Assembly: GCF_000715075.1 (NCBI RefSeq)
Contig: NC_134082.1
Coordinates: 104,200,399-104,264,398 of the forward strand
DNA length: 64,000 bases
Direction of reading: 5' to 3'
Origin: Nicotiana tabacum
Lineage: Eukaryota > Streptophyta > Magnoliopsida > Solanales > Solanaceae
Positions 1-10,068 of the stretch are shown piece after piece. The notes beneath the pieces were generated by a model. That model made no database searches, was not told the DNA's origin, and saw only the letters and a program-made list of their open reading frames with translations. Position 1 is the first letter of the stretch. Each line of letters opens with the position of its first letter. The position numbers and the translations under genes are program-made.

Positions 1-431
1 AGTGATGCCCATATAACTTTAATGATGATGTTGATTTACAAATACAATGAGCAACATTAATGAGAAATTAAAATGTACATTTAAGAGATCCAACTGCTTT
101 GACAAATGGGAGATATTGAGAGAATTAATTTAATCTCTCTAAGAATAATAGGAATCAGTTGGCGCTATATATTATACATTAAACGAGAAATTAATCATCT
201 CTTAGAAGAACGACAATTTATTTTTGCTTATTCTATACTTGGTCATGCATCTCCATTAGAAAAGACCTTCTTCTCCTTCATCCTTTTAGTGCGAAGTCTC
301 TTCTCCTCTGAAAGCATCTTTGCAAATCTGTTAGGGTAATCACAAAATTGAATCCAACACAATTGATTAGTTAAATATTCTCAAAGTTATTTATCTATAA
401 ATATTTGAAGTTGCTATAATCATTAATTATT
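1..431. other. 3' flank of the patatin-like gene
   Basis: AT-rich sequence beyond the stop codon of the minus-strand patatin-like gene, presumably its 3' UTR and intergenic DNA. A 77-codon plus-strand reading frame at 106-339 has no recognisable domain and I do not call it a gene. Nothing else was seen. Confidence 0.5.
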
Positions 432-2634
432 TCAAGGTTTAATTTTGGATTGTGAATTATAAATTATAGACCTGATAAGAGCTTGTTCATTTGTGCCTTC
501 ATTTTCTACAGCTTCATTTTTGCAGCTTTCAAGATTCATCCTTGAAATAGGCTTCTGCAAGATGCCTTTACCAATCTTCACTAGCTCCTCCATACACTCC
601 TTCGTTGCTTTATCAGTTGATGATGCTTCTCCGCTTAAATTATCATCCTGCCAAAAATAAAAGAGTTTAATTTCTATACACTAATCGTGTTAAAAAATAT
701 TTGCACAGTGAGATTGGGTGTGCTAATAAAGTACTATATTGATAGCTGAAATGTTTGGGAGCCTGCATATAAGGTGTATGAATCTTTTAATGGTGTGGAG
801 CTTTTTGAGGAAAACTGTACGGATTTAGCCTAAAGCGGACAATATCACACCATGTTAAAAGTGTATTTGATCTAGTTTAGTCCAACAACTAGTATAAGAG
901 CTCATGTTCGGTGGTAGAAGTATGGGGATTGCGGAAAAGTGCGCACACAAGAAGAAGCTAGTTGCGGGCTTTGATTATCATGATACTCTAACAATGCGAG
1001 TAGCACACAGTAAATTTCGGAAATTGACCCGTGGATCGTAGCAATGGGTCACATGGAACTTAGTTCAAAGGGGGAGACCTGTGAATCGCGATAGTGAACC
1101 ACGTGGAACTTAGTTCGAGGGGGAGATTATTGGGCGTGCGAACAAAGTCACACATTGATATATAACTGAAAAGATTGGGAGCCTACATATAAGGTATATG
1201 GATCTCTTAATTGTGTGAGGCAGGAAAACAATGATGACTTGGCCTAAAGCGGACAATATCACATCATGTTAAGAGTGTACTTGGGATAGTTAAGCCCAAC
1301 AATAACTATATGCGACCAAATATAAAATGGTGAAAAAAGGCACTTTAATTTTGACGGAAAAATTGGAGTAATTTATGTGTATGCAAGGGAAAATTGAAAA
1401 AAGGACCTGGATACGAAGGTAATTTTGAATATGGCCAGCAGTGCTAAAAAGTAAGGACAAATGAAGGTCAGCCATATCAGCGTTGGCAAAAGTAAAAGCA
1501 TCCACCAAAGGACAGTTTCCATCTTTACAAAGCCAACTAATGAGTCCCCATTTAGCTGCTTTGATTGCATTGTACTTCCTTTGTGACTTCGATGTACCTG
1601 TTCCTACAGATAGAACTATATACTTGCCATAATCCAGGACATTTGCTGGCAATAGTTTTGCATTGGCTCCAGTTGGCCTCATCGCCAGCAGTGCCTGTTT
1701 AACCAATTCAGACAAAGTTTAAGTTATATGCAGAGACGGTGTGAAAAGCATATAGTGCCTGTTTAACCAATATTCAGACAGAGTTTAAGTTACATGCACA
1801 GACAAGACAATGTAAATCTCCCGTCCGAAGAAATTAAAATGTATTACTAGTAACTATTATTTTCGATGACATGCCCAAAATATAATTGTATGTTTTTTGC
1901 ACTTACAGGGTTATTGGACGCAACGCCTCCGTCGATAAGGTTAAATTCTCTATCATTTCCATCACAATCTTTTGTTTTGAAGAAGTAAGCAGGAAAATAA
2001 ACCGGAGCTGATGAAGTACTGATGCAGATATCTGATAGTAAAACATCCATTCCAGGATCCAACTCTGCCTGCAATTAACCATATTTCATTAAACAAATTA
2101 ATAGAGAAAAAAGATCAAGAGGATCGAGTAGTATTGAACTGTAATGAATTAAATACAACCTCATATGTAGAGAAAACTTGGGGCTCAAGTGTCTTAATAT
2201 CATAAGTGGGAATAAGCAAATGGGTTATAGTTTCATGGAATCTTCGGTTTCCACAGATCCCTCGGATCAGATTCCTTAGATACTTGCCGTCATATTTTGG
2301 ACCACACAGCATCCTGAGTAGCGTTAGGATTTCACTGTAAAATATACAATTCGTAATGTTATGATACATCTCTATATGTATATAATTAAAAGTTGAGGAG
2401 AACCCTTGTGATCGATCATGAGGTAAAACATTATACTTGCGCTGAGGGAAGATCTTAGGACTGTGCTCAAGATAAAATGGAATTATATCCTTTGCAGCAT
2501 AAAGAGGACGGCCATCTTGGTCTGGTGCCGTTAACATGGTCGCTATTAGGCCTCCAGTACTAGTCCCTGCAATCGTATCAAAGTAATCTGCAAGTCGAGC
2601 TTCTGGTCCGTCCAACTCCTGCAACATGCAAAGC

Positions 2635-2684
<50 letters not shown>

Positions 2685-2950
2685 TGACAGAGTAAAGAAT
2701 TTAATACTATAGAAACAATGCATTGATGCAATATCAAACTAGCTAGGAACATAATATATATATAGCAAACGATCACTGCAAATCAAGTTGTCATATATAT
2801 ATATACTTGTAACTTTGATTCAAGAAAACTTAATATGGTTCCTGGAATGATTCCCCTAACTCCGCCTCCATCAATACTCAACACAGTAATTCTTTCTCCA
2901 TAACAGGCCGTATTCGGGTGGTTTTTGTTCTTGCGGGTGAGTCCCTCCAT
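432..2950 (-). CDS. patatin-like phospholipase (lipid acyl hydrolase), six exons
   Basis: Encodes a predicted 388-residue cytosolic patatin-like lipid acyl hydrolase, which removes acyl chains from membrane glycerolipids. Exons read on the minus strand are 2950-2807, 2618-2437, 2334-2160, 2068-1907, 1694-1407 and 647-432. All introns are GT-AG and the phases join exactly (1167 bases including TGA). Visible motifs: the oxyanion loop DGGGVRG at residues 27-33; the nucleophile elbow GTSTGG, with Ser68 as the predicted nucleophile; and the DGG motif with Asp213 of the catalytic dyad. The block from [14 protein letters not shown] (residue 49) onward is typical of plant PLP2-type proteins. I see no N-terminal signal peptide, unlike vacuolar tuber patatins. 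The start is the first ATG ahead of the conserved [10 protein letters not shown] strand. The last intron is enlarged by a TRIM-like element. The function is family knowledge; the structure is read directly, and no coding break was found. Confidence 0.93.
712..1301 (+). mobile_element. TRIM-like miniature LTR retroelement in patatin intron 5
   Basis: Two diverged direct repeats of about 175 bp (712-887 and 1128-1301) start near TTGGGYGTGC and end YCCAACA. The shared core is CCTAAAGCGGACAATATCAC. The first repeat is followed at 889-902 by a decayed version of the TGGTATCAGAGC Met-tRNA primer site. The second is preceded by a purine-rich GAGGGGGAGAT tract at 1117-1126. The interior is only about 240 bp and non-coding. 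This layout (LTR, PBS, short interior, PPT, LTR) defines terminal-repeat retrotransposons in miniature. No target duplication is visible, which fits an old copy. It lies opposite in strand to the host gene, and splice-site phase suggests it does not disturb the coding exons. Confidence 0.75.
2637..2683. repeat. (AT)n microsatellite in patatin intron 1
   Basis: An uninterrupted run of about 22 TA/AT dinucleotides between exons 1 and 2 of the patatin-like gene. A shorter AT run lies at 2793-2805, just inside the exon 1 donor. Confidence 0.95.
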
Positions 2951-3068
2951 AGTCTATGTGCTTAACTATTTAGGTGAAGGAATGTCTTAAAGTCTTTGAG
3001 TAATTATCTGAAATCTTCCTGAAATACATATACCGTAATGCTAGAATTCAATTCATAATTGGTTGTGC

Positions 3069-3080
3069 ATATATATAGAT
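3069..3080 (-). promoter_or_regulatory. possible TATA box of the patatin-like gene
   Basis: Minus-strand CTATATATATGC lies about 120 bp upstream of the ATG at 2950, a plausible distance for a plant core promoter. The surroundings are AT-rich, so this could be chance. Confidence 0.35.
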
Positions 3081-3648
3081 AATATCAATAACGTACTGGT
3101 AAGTTTTTACCGTACATTAACTGTTGTTAGGACCAAATGCATGTAAATAATTAGATAAACTTAAATATGAGATAAGCTAAGAATGTATAGGGGAAGAAGA
3201 ACCGGAACAGATTATGGCAAAATGGAAAAAAGTGAAATTAAACACATGCGGAAGAAAAACTTACCCTCACGGTAAAATATTTCTATTTTCAACCAAGTAA
3301 TTAAGAAACTGTGTACGGATTATACTTTTTAAGTTATATTTTAGAAAGTATTCATGATTACTCACCTTATGTTTAGAAATGCTTTAGTTTTATTAATCTG
3401 AATACTGTCCAAATACTTCTAATAGTAGCCAGGAGTAATAGTTTTCAACTTGAACTGGCTTTTTCTAGCGCATGGATAAATTATTGTTTAAGAGGATAAA
3501 ATAATAAGGAATCAGCGTTGGGCACACCATCATCTAATTCTCTCTAAGACATTAATTAAAGTGCGTAATTCTAACATCATTAATGAGAAGTTGGACGACA
3601 TTGAACTTAGACAATATGTCTCTGATGCTACATTTCCAGTATTCAAAT
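3081..3648. other. upstream flank of the patatin-like gene
   Basis: AT-rich presumed promoter and intergenic DNA upstream of the minus-strand patatin-like gene. No reading frame, repeat array or RNA gene was recognised. Confidence 0.4.
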
Positions 3649-3656
3649 CTACACGT

Positions 3657-4603
3657 TAGGGGTCTACATAGGTTGGGTTGGTTCGGATTTTGCAATTACC
3701 AAACCAAACCAATTGTGTCGAATTATTAAATCTAAAGATCAAACCAAACCAATAAAACTCGGGTTTTTCAATCTTGGTTTTTCTCGGGTTTTCGGGTTAT
3801 TCGGATTTTTTTTCCCCAGTAAAATCTTTGTAGCACAAAACATATAACTTGTGCTCAAAATATTTCTTTAATCCTAGTAAAACACAACTATATAAAGTAT
3901 TTACTAAGAAAATAATACAAAATATGAGATGTGGCATGGCATTAATATCCTAGAATATTCAATAAAAAAATATTAAAATTATGTAATATAAATATTTCTA
4001 ATTAAAAAGTCATAATAAAAATAAACATAATCTAAAAGGACTAAGTCATGCTAAAATAAGTAGACTAATAAGGGAGTATTAATTACATCACTAAACGGTA
4101 AAGAAAAAATAAAAATAGGTTATGCATTTTTATCTAAATTATTGCAAAACAAAAAATAGATATTCAATACATTGTCGTTCATAGTATTGAATTGAATCTC
4201 TTTTGTTAATATTAATATTGATTTGATTTTAGTTTGGGCTTTTGTTAGCATTATTTAAGTTACTAATATTAAGGGTTATAAAACTTATTGGAACATTTAA
4301 AAGTTCTAAGTCCAACCTTGAAATAATACCTTAAAAGATAAAATTATGAGAAAGTTTAAGAAATATTTATAAATTACATCACAATAAGTATATTTATATA
4401 TTAAATATATCTAAACTGTCTATATATGTAATGTCGGGTTGGTTTGGTTTCGGTTTGACTTTCTTTAGTTAAAACCAAATCAAACCAATTATGGTCGGGT
4501 TTTTTTTCCAACACCAAACCAAACCATAGTCGGTTTTTTTTTTCTCGGTTTGACTCGGATTATCAGGTTGGTGCGGTTTGTCGGTTTCCTTTGTACACCC
4601 CTA
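3657..4603. mobile_element. nonautonomous hAT-type element, 947 bp, 8-bp TSD
   Basis: The ends are inverted repeats. The left begins TAGGGGTCTACATAGG; the right, read in reverse complement, begins TAGGGGTGTACAAAGG. Both subterminal regions are rich in GGTTTGGTT-like motifs on one strand and AAACCAAACC on the other. A perfect 8-bp direct repeat CTACACGT flanks the element (3649-3656 and 4604-4611). An 8-bp TSD and this terminus are hallmarks of hAT-superfamily elements. The interior is AT-rich with no transposase frame, so it would need transposase in trans. Confidence 0.85.
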
Positions 4604-4611
4604 CTACACGT

Positions 4612-5198
4612 ATACTAGAAAAAATGTGGGTGTTTGGTACGCCCAAAATCAATTTTTTTGGATTTTTGGTCTTCTGTTACTAGAAAATAATTTCTAATAA
4701 CGTAAATTTCAGTCAAAAGAGAGAAAACTTATGGGTAGAGGCCATTTATACCTTATGTATATTGTATCTTTTAACTTCCTAACTAGCTAACATGCCGACA
4801 TTATTATTAATCTTAAGTACTCAAAAATTTCATCAAAGCACTTTCGATTTGCTAATATTATTACATTAATCTTTATGATATATTATTTCGAAAATTTTCC
4901 ATTCATCAAACCAAACACCAGTATTTTTATAAAATAAAAAATGTTAGGTAAATAAAGAAGGGATAACTTCCTTCGTACTAAAGTTCCAAACACGCTCTAA
5001 AGAGGAAACGGTTAGGCAAAAATGGGAAGTAAAATTTACCCTTTTTAGTTTGTAGTGTTATTAACTTGCACGTCAATTGATTTCAAGTATTTCTAGTCAT
5101 ATAAATATAAAAAGAACATGGCTAACCTTCTTTTGGGAAAGTTTTTCATAAAAGTCCACTTTTATTGGATTTTAACTGTTGGAACCTTATCTTGATTT
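4612..5198. other. intergenic AT-rich DNA, possible old MITE remnant
   Basis: No gene seen. GGGTGTTTGGTA near 4630 and its approximate complement ACCAAACACC near 4911-4920 could be ends of a decayed nonautonomous DNA element of about 300 bp. No target duplication was found, so the call is tentative. Confidence 0.25.
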
Positions 5199-7079
5199 TG
5201 TGATAGACCCAAAAGGTCATCACTTGATTTTTGAGTCAATTCCGTATTCGAGGCCCTAAAAGTTTTCTTTTATCTCACCTCAATTTATGTGCGCGGTTCG
5301 GGCGTATATCCGGAATGCTTTTATGTGAAAATTTGATGAAAATGCTAATTTGGTCTTTAAAATTGAATTTAAGTTGACTTCGGTCAATATTTTAGGTAAA
5401 CGGACCCGGACCTGTGATTTGACGGTCCCGGAAGGTCCGTAGAAAAATATGGGACTTGGGTGCATGCCCGAAATCGAATTCCGATGTCCCAAGCCCGAGA
5501 AATGAATTTTTGAAGAAAATTATTTAATTGAAATTTTAAGAGTTTTTGGAAATTTAAATGTATTTGAAATTGATGGTATCGGGCCCATATTTTAGTTTCG
5601 GAGCCCGGTACAGGTCTTATATGGTATTTAGGTTGAGCCTATAAAATTTGGTAAGAAACGGACTTGATATGACGTGAATCGGACCCTCGATTGTTAAAAT
5701 TTGAACTTAAGAGTTCTTGAGATTCTTCTTTGATTTTGATGCTAAATTCGTCGTTAAAGGTGTTAATTTAGCGATTTGATCACACGAGTAAGTCCATATG
5801 ATGTTTTTGAGTTAATATACATATTTGGTTTGGAGCCCCGAGGGCTCGGGTGAATTTCGGATAGGTTTCGGAAGGTTTTTACACTTAGAAAAGTTGAAGG
5901 TTTTGATGTCTCAGGTGCACAGAGATTTTGTTCTTCGTGTTCGGGTGGCTTCACTCACGAACGTGTAAGGCAAGCTTCCTCAGGTGCCAGTTTGTTCTTC
6001 GCAAACGCGGAGCTCAGACGCGAACGCGAAGCTGTGGGGGGAGTTACCCTTCGCGAACGCGTTCAGGCTCTCGCGAACGCGTATGGTTAGTGACCTGGGG
6101 AAGGGATTTCAAATTGTTCTACGCGAATGCGGCCACCTGACCGCGAACGAGAAGGCTTGAGGAGCTAAAGCTCCGCGAACGCGAGCCTTTGAACCTGAAC
6201 GTGATGGCCATCTGGGCCTGACCCATCGCGAACGTGATGAAGGCCTGCCCAGTCATTTTTACAACAGTAGCAAAATAAGGCAGAACCCATTTACTTCATA
6301 TTTTCAAAACTAGAGAGCATTGAGGCGATTTCAAGAGACAAGTTCTTCCCTAAAACATTGGTATATGATTCTAAACCTTTTTCTTTCGATTTCCCATTGC
6401 ATTTCATCAATTTTCATCCAAAAATCTAGGGTTTTTATGGTAGAAATTGGGAATTTGATTAGAGTTAGGGCTTTTTGAATAATTGAAATTTAGACCTCGT
6501 TTTGGGGTCGGATTTCGAAACTAATTACATATTTGGGCTCGTGGGTGAATGGGTGATCGAGTTTTGGTCCGAACCTCGAGTTTTGACCAAGCGGGCCCGG
6601 GGTCGATTTTTGACTTTTTAGGAAAATGATAGAAAACCTATAATTAAGCATTGGGTATGAGTTCTTTAGTATTTATTAATGTTGTTAAATTAATTTGGAC
6701 TAGATACAAGTAATTTGGAGGCGAATTCTAAAGGAAAAGTGGTGTTTGAGGCTTGAGTTGGCCGTGGAAGTTTGAGGTAAGTGTTTGGTCTAACCTTAGC
6801 TTGAGGGAATAGGTATTGTACCTTATTTGCTATGTGCTAGTGTAGTATACGACGTATATGTGTGGTGACGAGTATCTATACGTCGGTGTCAAGCATGCCG
6901 TGAGTCTTAAATTGTAATTGTTGTATTTCTTAATAAGTACTAAAATTGCCTAAATTGTTGTTTCTCCGTATGGAGCAAGACCTAGGATTAGCTTGTGGTA
7001 TTTGTTTACTATTGAGCATTGGCTCCGGTTGAGGTTTTGATTGTGAAGCTAAGTGTTGGTACAAGTTTGATTATAGTCG

Positions 7080-7165
7080 ATTCCCTTGCTAGGATGTCCT
7101 TATTTCTTACTATTGATTCCCTAGCCGGGATGTATTTATTCTTGTTGTTGATTCCCTTGCCAGGA
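7080..7165 (+). repeat. short degenerate tandem repeat in the solo LTR
   Basis: About three imperfect units containing GATTCCCTTGCYAGGATG lie just before the larger array, inside the solo LTR. Confidence 0.6.
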
Positions 7166-7187
7166 TGTTGTTGTTGCTATTGTTTGG

Positions 7188-7490
7188 GTGAGGAAAGAGT
7201 GATAAAGCACGAAGGGTGATGCCGTGCACATTCATATTTATGCATTTGGTGAGGAAAGAGTGATAAAGCACAAAGGGTGATGTCGTGTACATTTTTATTG
7301 ATATTGATGCATATGGTGAGGAAGAGAGATAAAGCGCGAAGGGTGATGTCGTGCACATTTTCATTACTTGATTGCATTGGTGAGGATTGAGAGTAAAAGC
7401 ATGAAGGGTGATGACGTGCGCATATTTTCATTATTTGATTGCATTGATGAGGATTGAGAGTAAAAGCACGAAGGGTGATGTCGTGCACTT
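7188..7490 (+). repeat. five-unit tandem array (about 61-67 bp) in the solo LTR
   Basis: Units start near 7188, 7249, 7315, 7379 and 7446. Each begins GGTGAGGA or TGATGAGGA, continues with ATAAAGCACGAAGGGTGATG or a close variant, and has CGTGCAC before a T-rich spacer. Repeat-encoded peptides on both strands are by-products and not genes. Confidence 0.9.
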
Positions 7491-8145
7491 ATTACCTGTT
7501 TATTTTGATTCATATGTTGGTATTCTTCCCCATAGCATGTTACCCTTTCCCCGTTACTTTTGAATTACTTCTATTACTGTTATTCTGTTAGATACTGTTT
7601 AGCTACAGGTTATTGGTTGTTTTGTCCTAGCCTCGTCTCTACTTCGCCGAGGTTAGGCTCGACACTTACCAGCACATGGGTCGGTTGTGCTGATACTACA
7701 CTCTGCGCTCTTTTGTGTAGATCCCAATACTGGAGCATACGGACCTTAGCTAGGGGTTGCTGCCTTCAGTCCACCAGGAGACCCGAGGTAGTCCTGCAGG
7801 CGTCCGCAGGCCTTGGCGTCCCCTCCCTATCTAGTTTTCATTTGTTCTTTACCATTTCAGAGATAGACATGTACTTTCTTGCTCATACCTTATCTGTAGT
7901 TTTCTTAGATAGTCCGTGAGATTGTGACACCAGTTTCGGGTAGTTTATGTTATGGATTCGTATTGTTATTAGCTAAAATTGTTAAATTTTCATTCTTCCG
8001 CTCTATTAATTTTCGTTGTTTATAAATGTTAATTTATAATTGTTAATGGATTAAAAATGAAAAGAGAAATAATTGGTTTTCCTAGCTTACACTAGTAAGT
8101 GCCATTCGACTCCAGGTGGTGGGAAATTCGGATCGTGACAGATTT

Positions 8146-8503
8146 GCGAAAGCAATTAATATAGAACTTAGGCACATACATTATAGACAGATAACACCAA
8201 CGAAAAGGAGCTTGATTAGGTTAGGAAATCTACTAAGTTTTCTCATTTTCTATGGTTGATCGCTAGAGATCCCCCACTAATTAACAGACTTTCTTTTCCA
8301 AAGTCACGTGAAAAACAGTTTACTAGTGCCAAATTGCGAAGGCGTACAAGAAAAATTTCGGAGTGGAACTATTTGGCATAGAAAGTACGCCAAATTGAGA
8401 ACGTAGTTATAGATACAAACTTTAAAGTTAAAAAGTGCTTTAAATTTTGGAACATATCTCTTTTGTTGAGCATTGGCAGGAGTCTTCCACGCAATAAACG
8501 TGA
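8146..8503. other. intergenic DNA between solo LTR and hAT element
   Basis: No gene, repeat array or RNA gene recognised. It appears to be unique or strongly decayed sequence. Confidence 0.4.
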
Positions 8504-8511
8504 GCTTAGAG

Positions 8512-9268
8512 CATGAGTGTACGTGGATCGGATTGGTTTGGTTTTGATAAAAACCAAATCAAACCAATTATATCGATTTGAATTGGTTTGGTTTTGTCAG
8601 ATTTTGGGTTTTTCAAATTTTTTTCTTATATGAATATTATTTCAATCTTACTTTGTTAAATTTCTGATAAATAAATATATGTTTAGTAAAAATTGAAAAA
8701 ATTGACAAACATATGATCTATTAACATATTCTTATGGGAGAATTTTCTTACTAACATATGATAGTTATTTTTGTTATTTGTCTGACAATAATTTTTCGTT
8801 GATTACACTTTCAAAGTTGAATTTAATAATTAAACATAAAAATCAATATGATACCTATATAAGGATATGTTCTATTTAATTTTAAATTATCGAAATACCA
8901 CTTTAAATTCAAAAAAGAAATAAGAATTTAATAGATCTTGACATATGAATAGGGAAGAACAAAGAGATCGACGCATTGCACTACCATTTGATAAGAAAGT
9001 GATCATACAACCCATTATTTAAATATAATTAATAAAAATAAAACACTTCATATTTAACAATTATAACATCCCATAAGAGAATCGCACATATTTCTAAATA
9101 TTTTAAAATAAAATTCTATGAAAAGTCTTAAAAGTATATATAAAAATTATATATTTATATGTTCGTTTGGTTCGGATTTTTTTACTCAATACCAAACCTA
9201 ATCGAGTTTTTTGATCGGTTTGGTTTGACTTTTCGATTTGATTTTCCGGTTCGGTTTGTACAACCCTA
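8512..9268. mobile_element. second nonautonomous hAT-type element, 757 bp
   Basis: The left end is CATGAGTGTACGTGG and the right end, in reverse complement, is TAGGGTTGTACAAACC. Both are variants of the termini of the element at 3657-4603. The subterminal GGTTTGGTTT and AAACCAAATC motifs are also shared. It is flanked by an 8-bp direct repeat with one mismatch (GCTTAGAG at 8504-8511, GTTTAGAG at 9269-9276). No transposase frame. It looks like an older, shorter relative of the first copy. Confidence 0.75.
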
Positions 9269-9276
9269 GTTTAGAG

Positions 9277-10068
9277 TAACCACTGCCTAACTTAGGAGGT
9301 GCAGGAGAAAACTTTCGGAGGAAAATAACCAAATAGCTTAGAATTTGGCCAAACTATGAATCTTTTCATAAATATTAACTTTTAGAAGGGGTTTAAGTTT
9401 TAAAATGCTTAAAAATCTTGAACGAGCTCCTTAATTGAACCTCATTTCAACTCGTTTCTTTTCTTTTCTTTTTTCTTTCCCCCGGTAATTTTTTTTTTTT
9501 TTTTTTTTTTTTTTTTGAATCTTAGTTGGAATATAGAACGTGAGGGTGAATTTGAATATAGAAGCACAATCTAAACAGGGTAGCCCTCCCTGGGTTTAGA
9601 GTCATAATGCTAGCAAATGGAGGAATTTCATGAGACAATCTCCATATATCTTATTTCATAAATATGGTATTAAACAATGGTTTAGACACGTTAAAACGCC
9701 ATTCTTTTTGATAACGCAGGTTGGTTTACAAAATAACTAACAAAATCGCGTCTGAAATAGAGCATTCGGCTTAGATATTACAGAGTTGCATACGCGGTTC
9801 TGAGTGAGAAAATGTAACATCCAGAAAAGGATTAAAGAATTGAATCACCCTATATAGTCCAAGGTAGGGTAGCAATAACACTTGTAATTTCTATAGCACA
9901 AACCAAAGAATAGTACAACAAATGCACCACAAAAACTAGATCAGGGCGAGTTGAGAATTGTAGTTACCAAGAGAGGCAATGAATTGAATTGTACAGCAAC
10001 ATAACTTTCAGGAATTGTCCTTTAGGTTGATGGATTGTAGTGTTGCTGTTGCAGGAATATCACTAGCA
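9277..10068. other. intergenic DNA and MAP1D 3' region
   Basis: Non-coding. It contains a poly-T run of about 29 bases near 9488-9516. The part next to 10068 is the presumed 3' UTR of the minus-strand methionine aminopeptidase gene. No other feature was recognised. Confidence 0.45.

Larger units (their letters stand above)
5199..8140 (+). mobile_element. solo LTR of a Ty3/gypsy element, 2.9 kb, TSD GATTT
   Basis: Begins TGTGATAGACCCAAAAGG and ends GGATCGTGACA, so it has the TG...CA termini of an LTR. It is flanked by a perfect 5-bp direct repeat GATTT (5194-5198 and 8141-8145). There is no internal region, PBS or second LTR. That is the product expected from recombination between the LTRs of a full element. 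The opening resembles long LTRs I know from Del/Tekay-like chromoviruses of Solanaceae (from memory, not searched). It contains CpG-rich CGCGAACGCG motifs (about 6000-6240) and a tandem array near its 3' side. Short reading frames inside it, such as 5928-6140, are not genes. Confidence 0.88.

Noticed and set aside
5928..7919. Plus- and minus-strand frames of 60-120 codons between 5.9 and 7.9 kb
   Set aside because: They lie within the solo LTR, several over its tandem array, with no recognisable protein domain.
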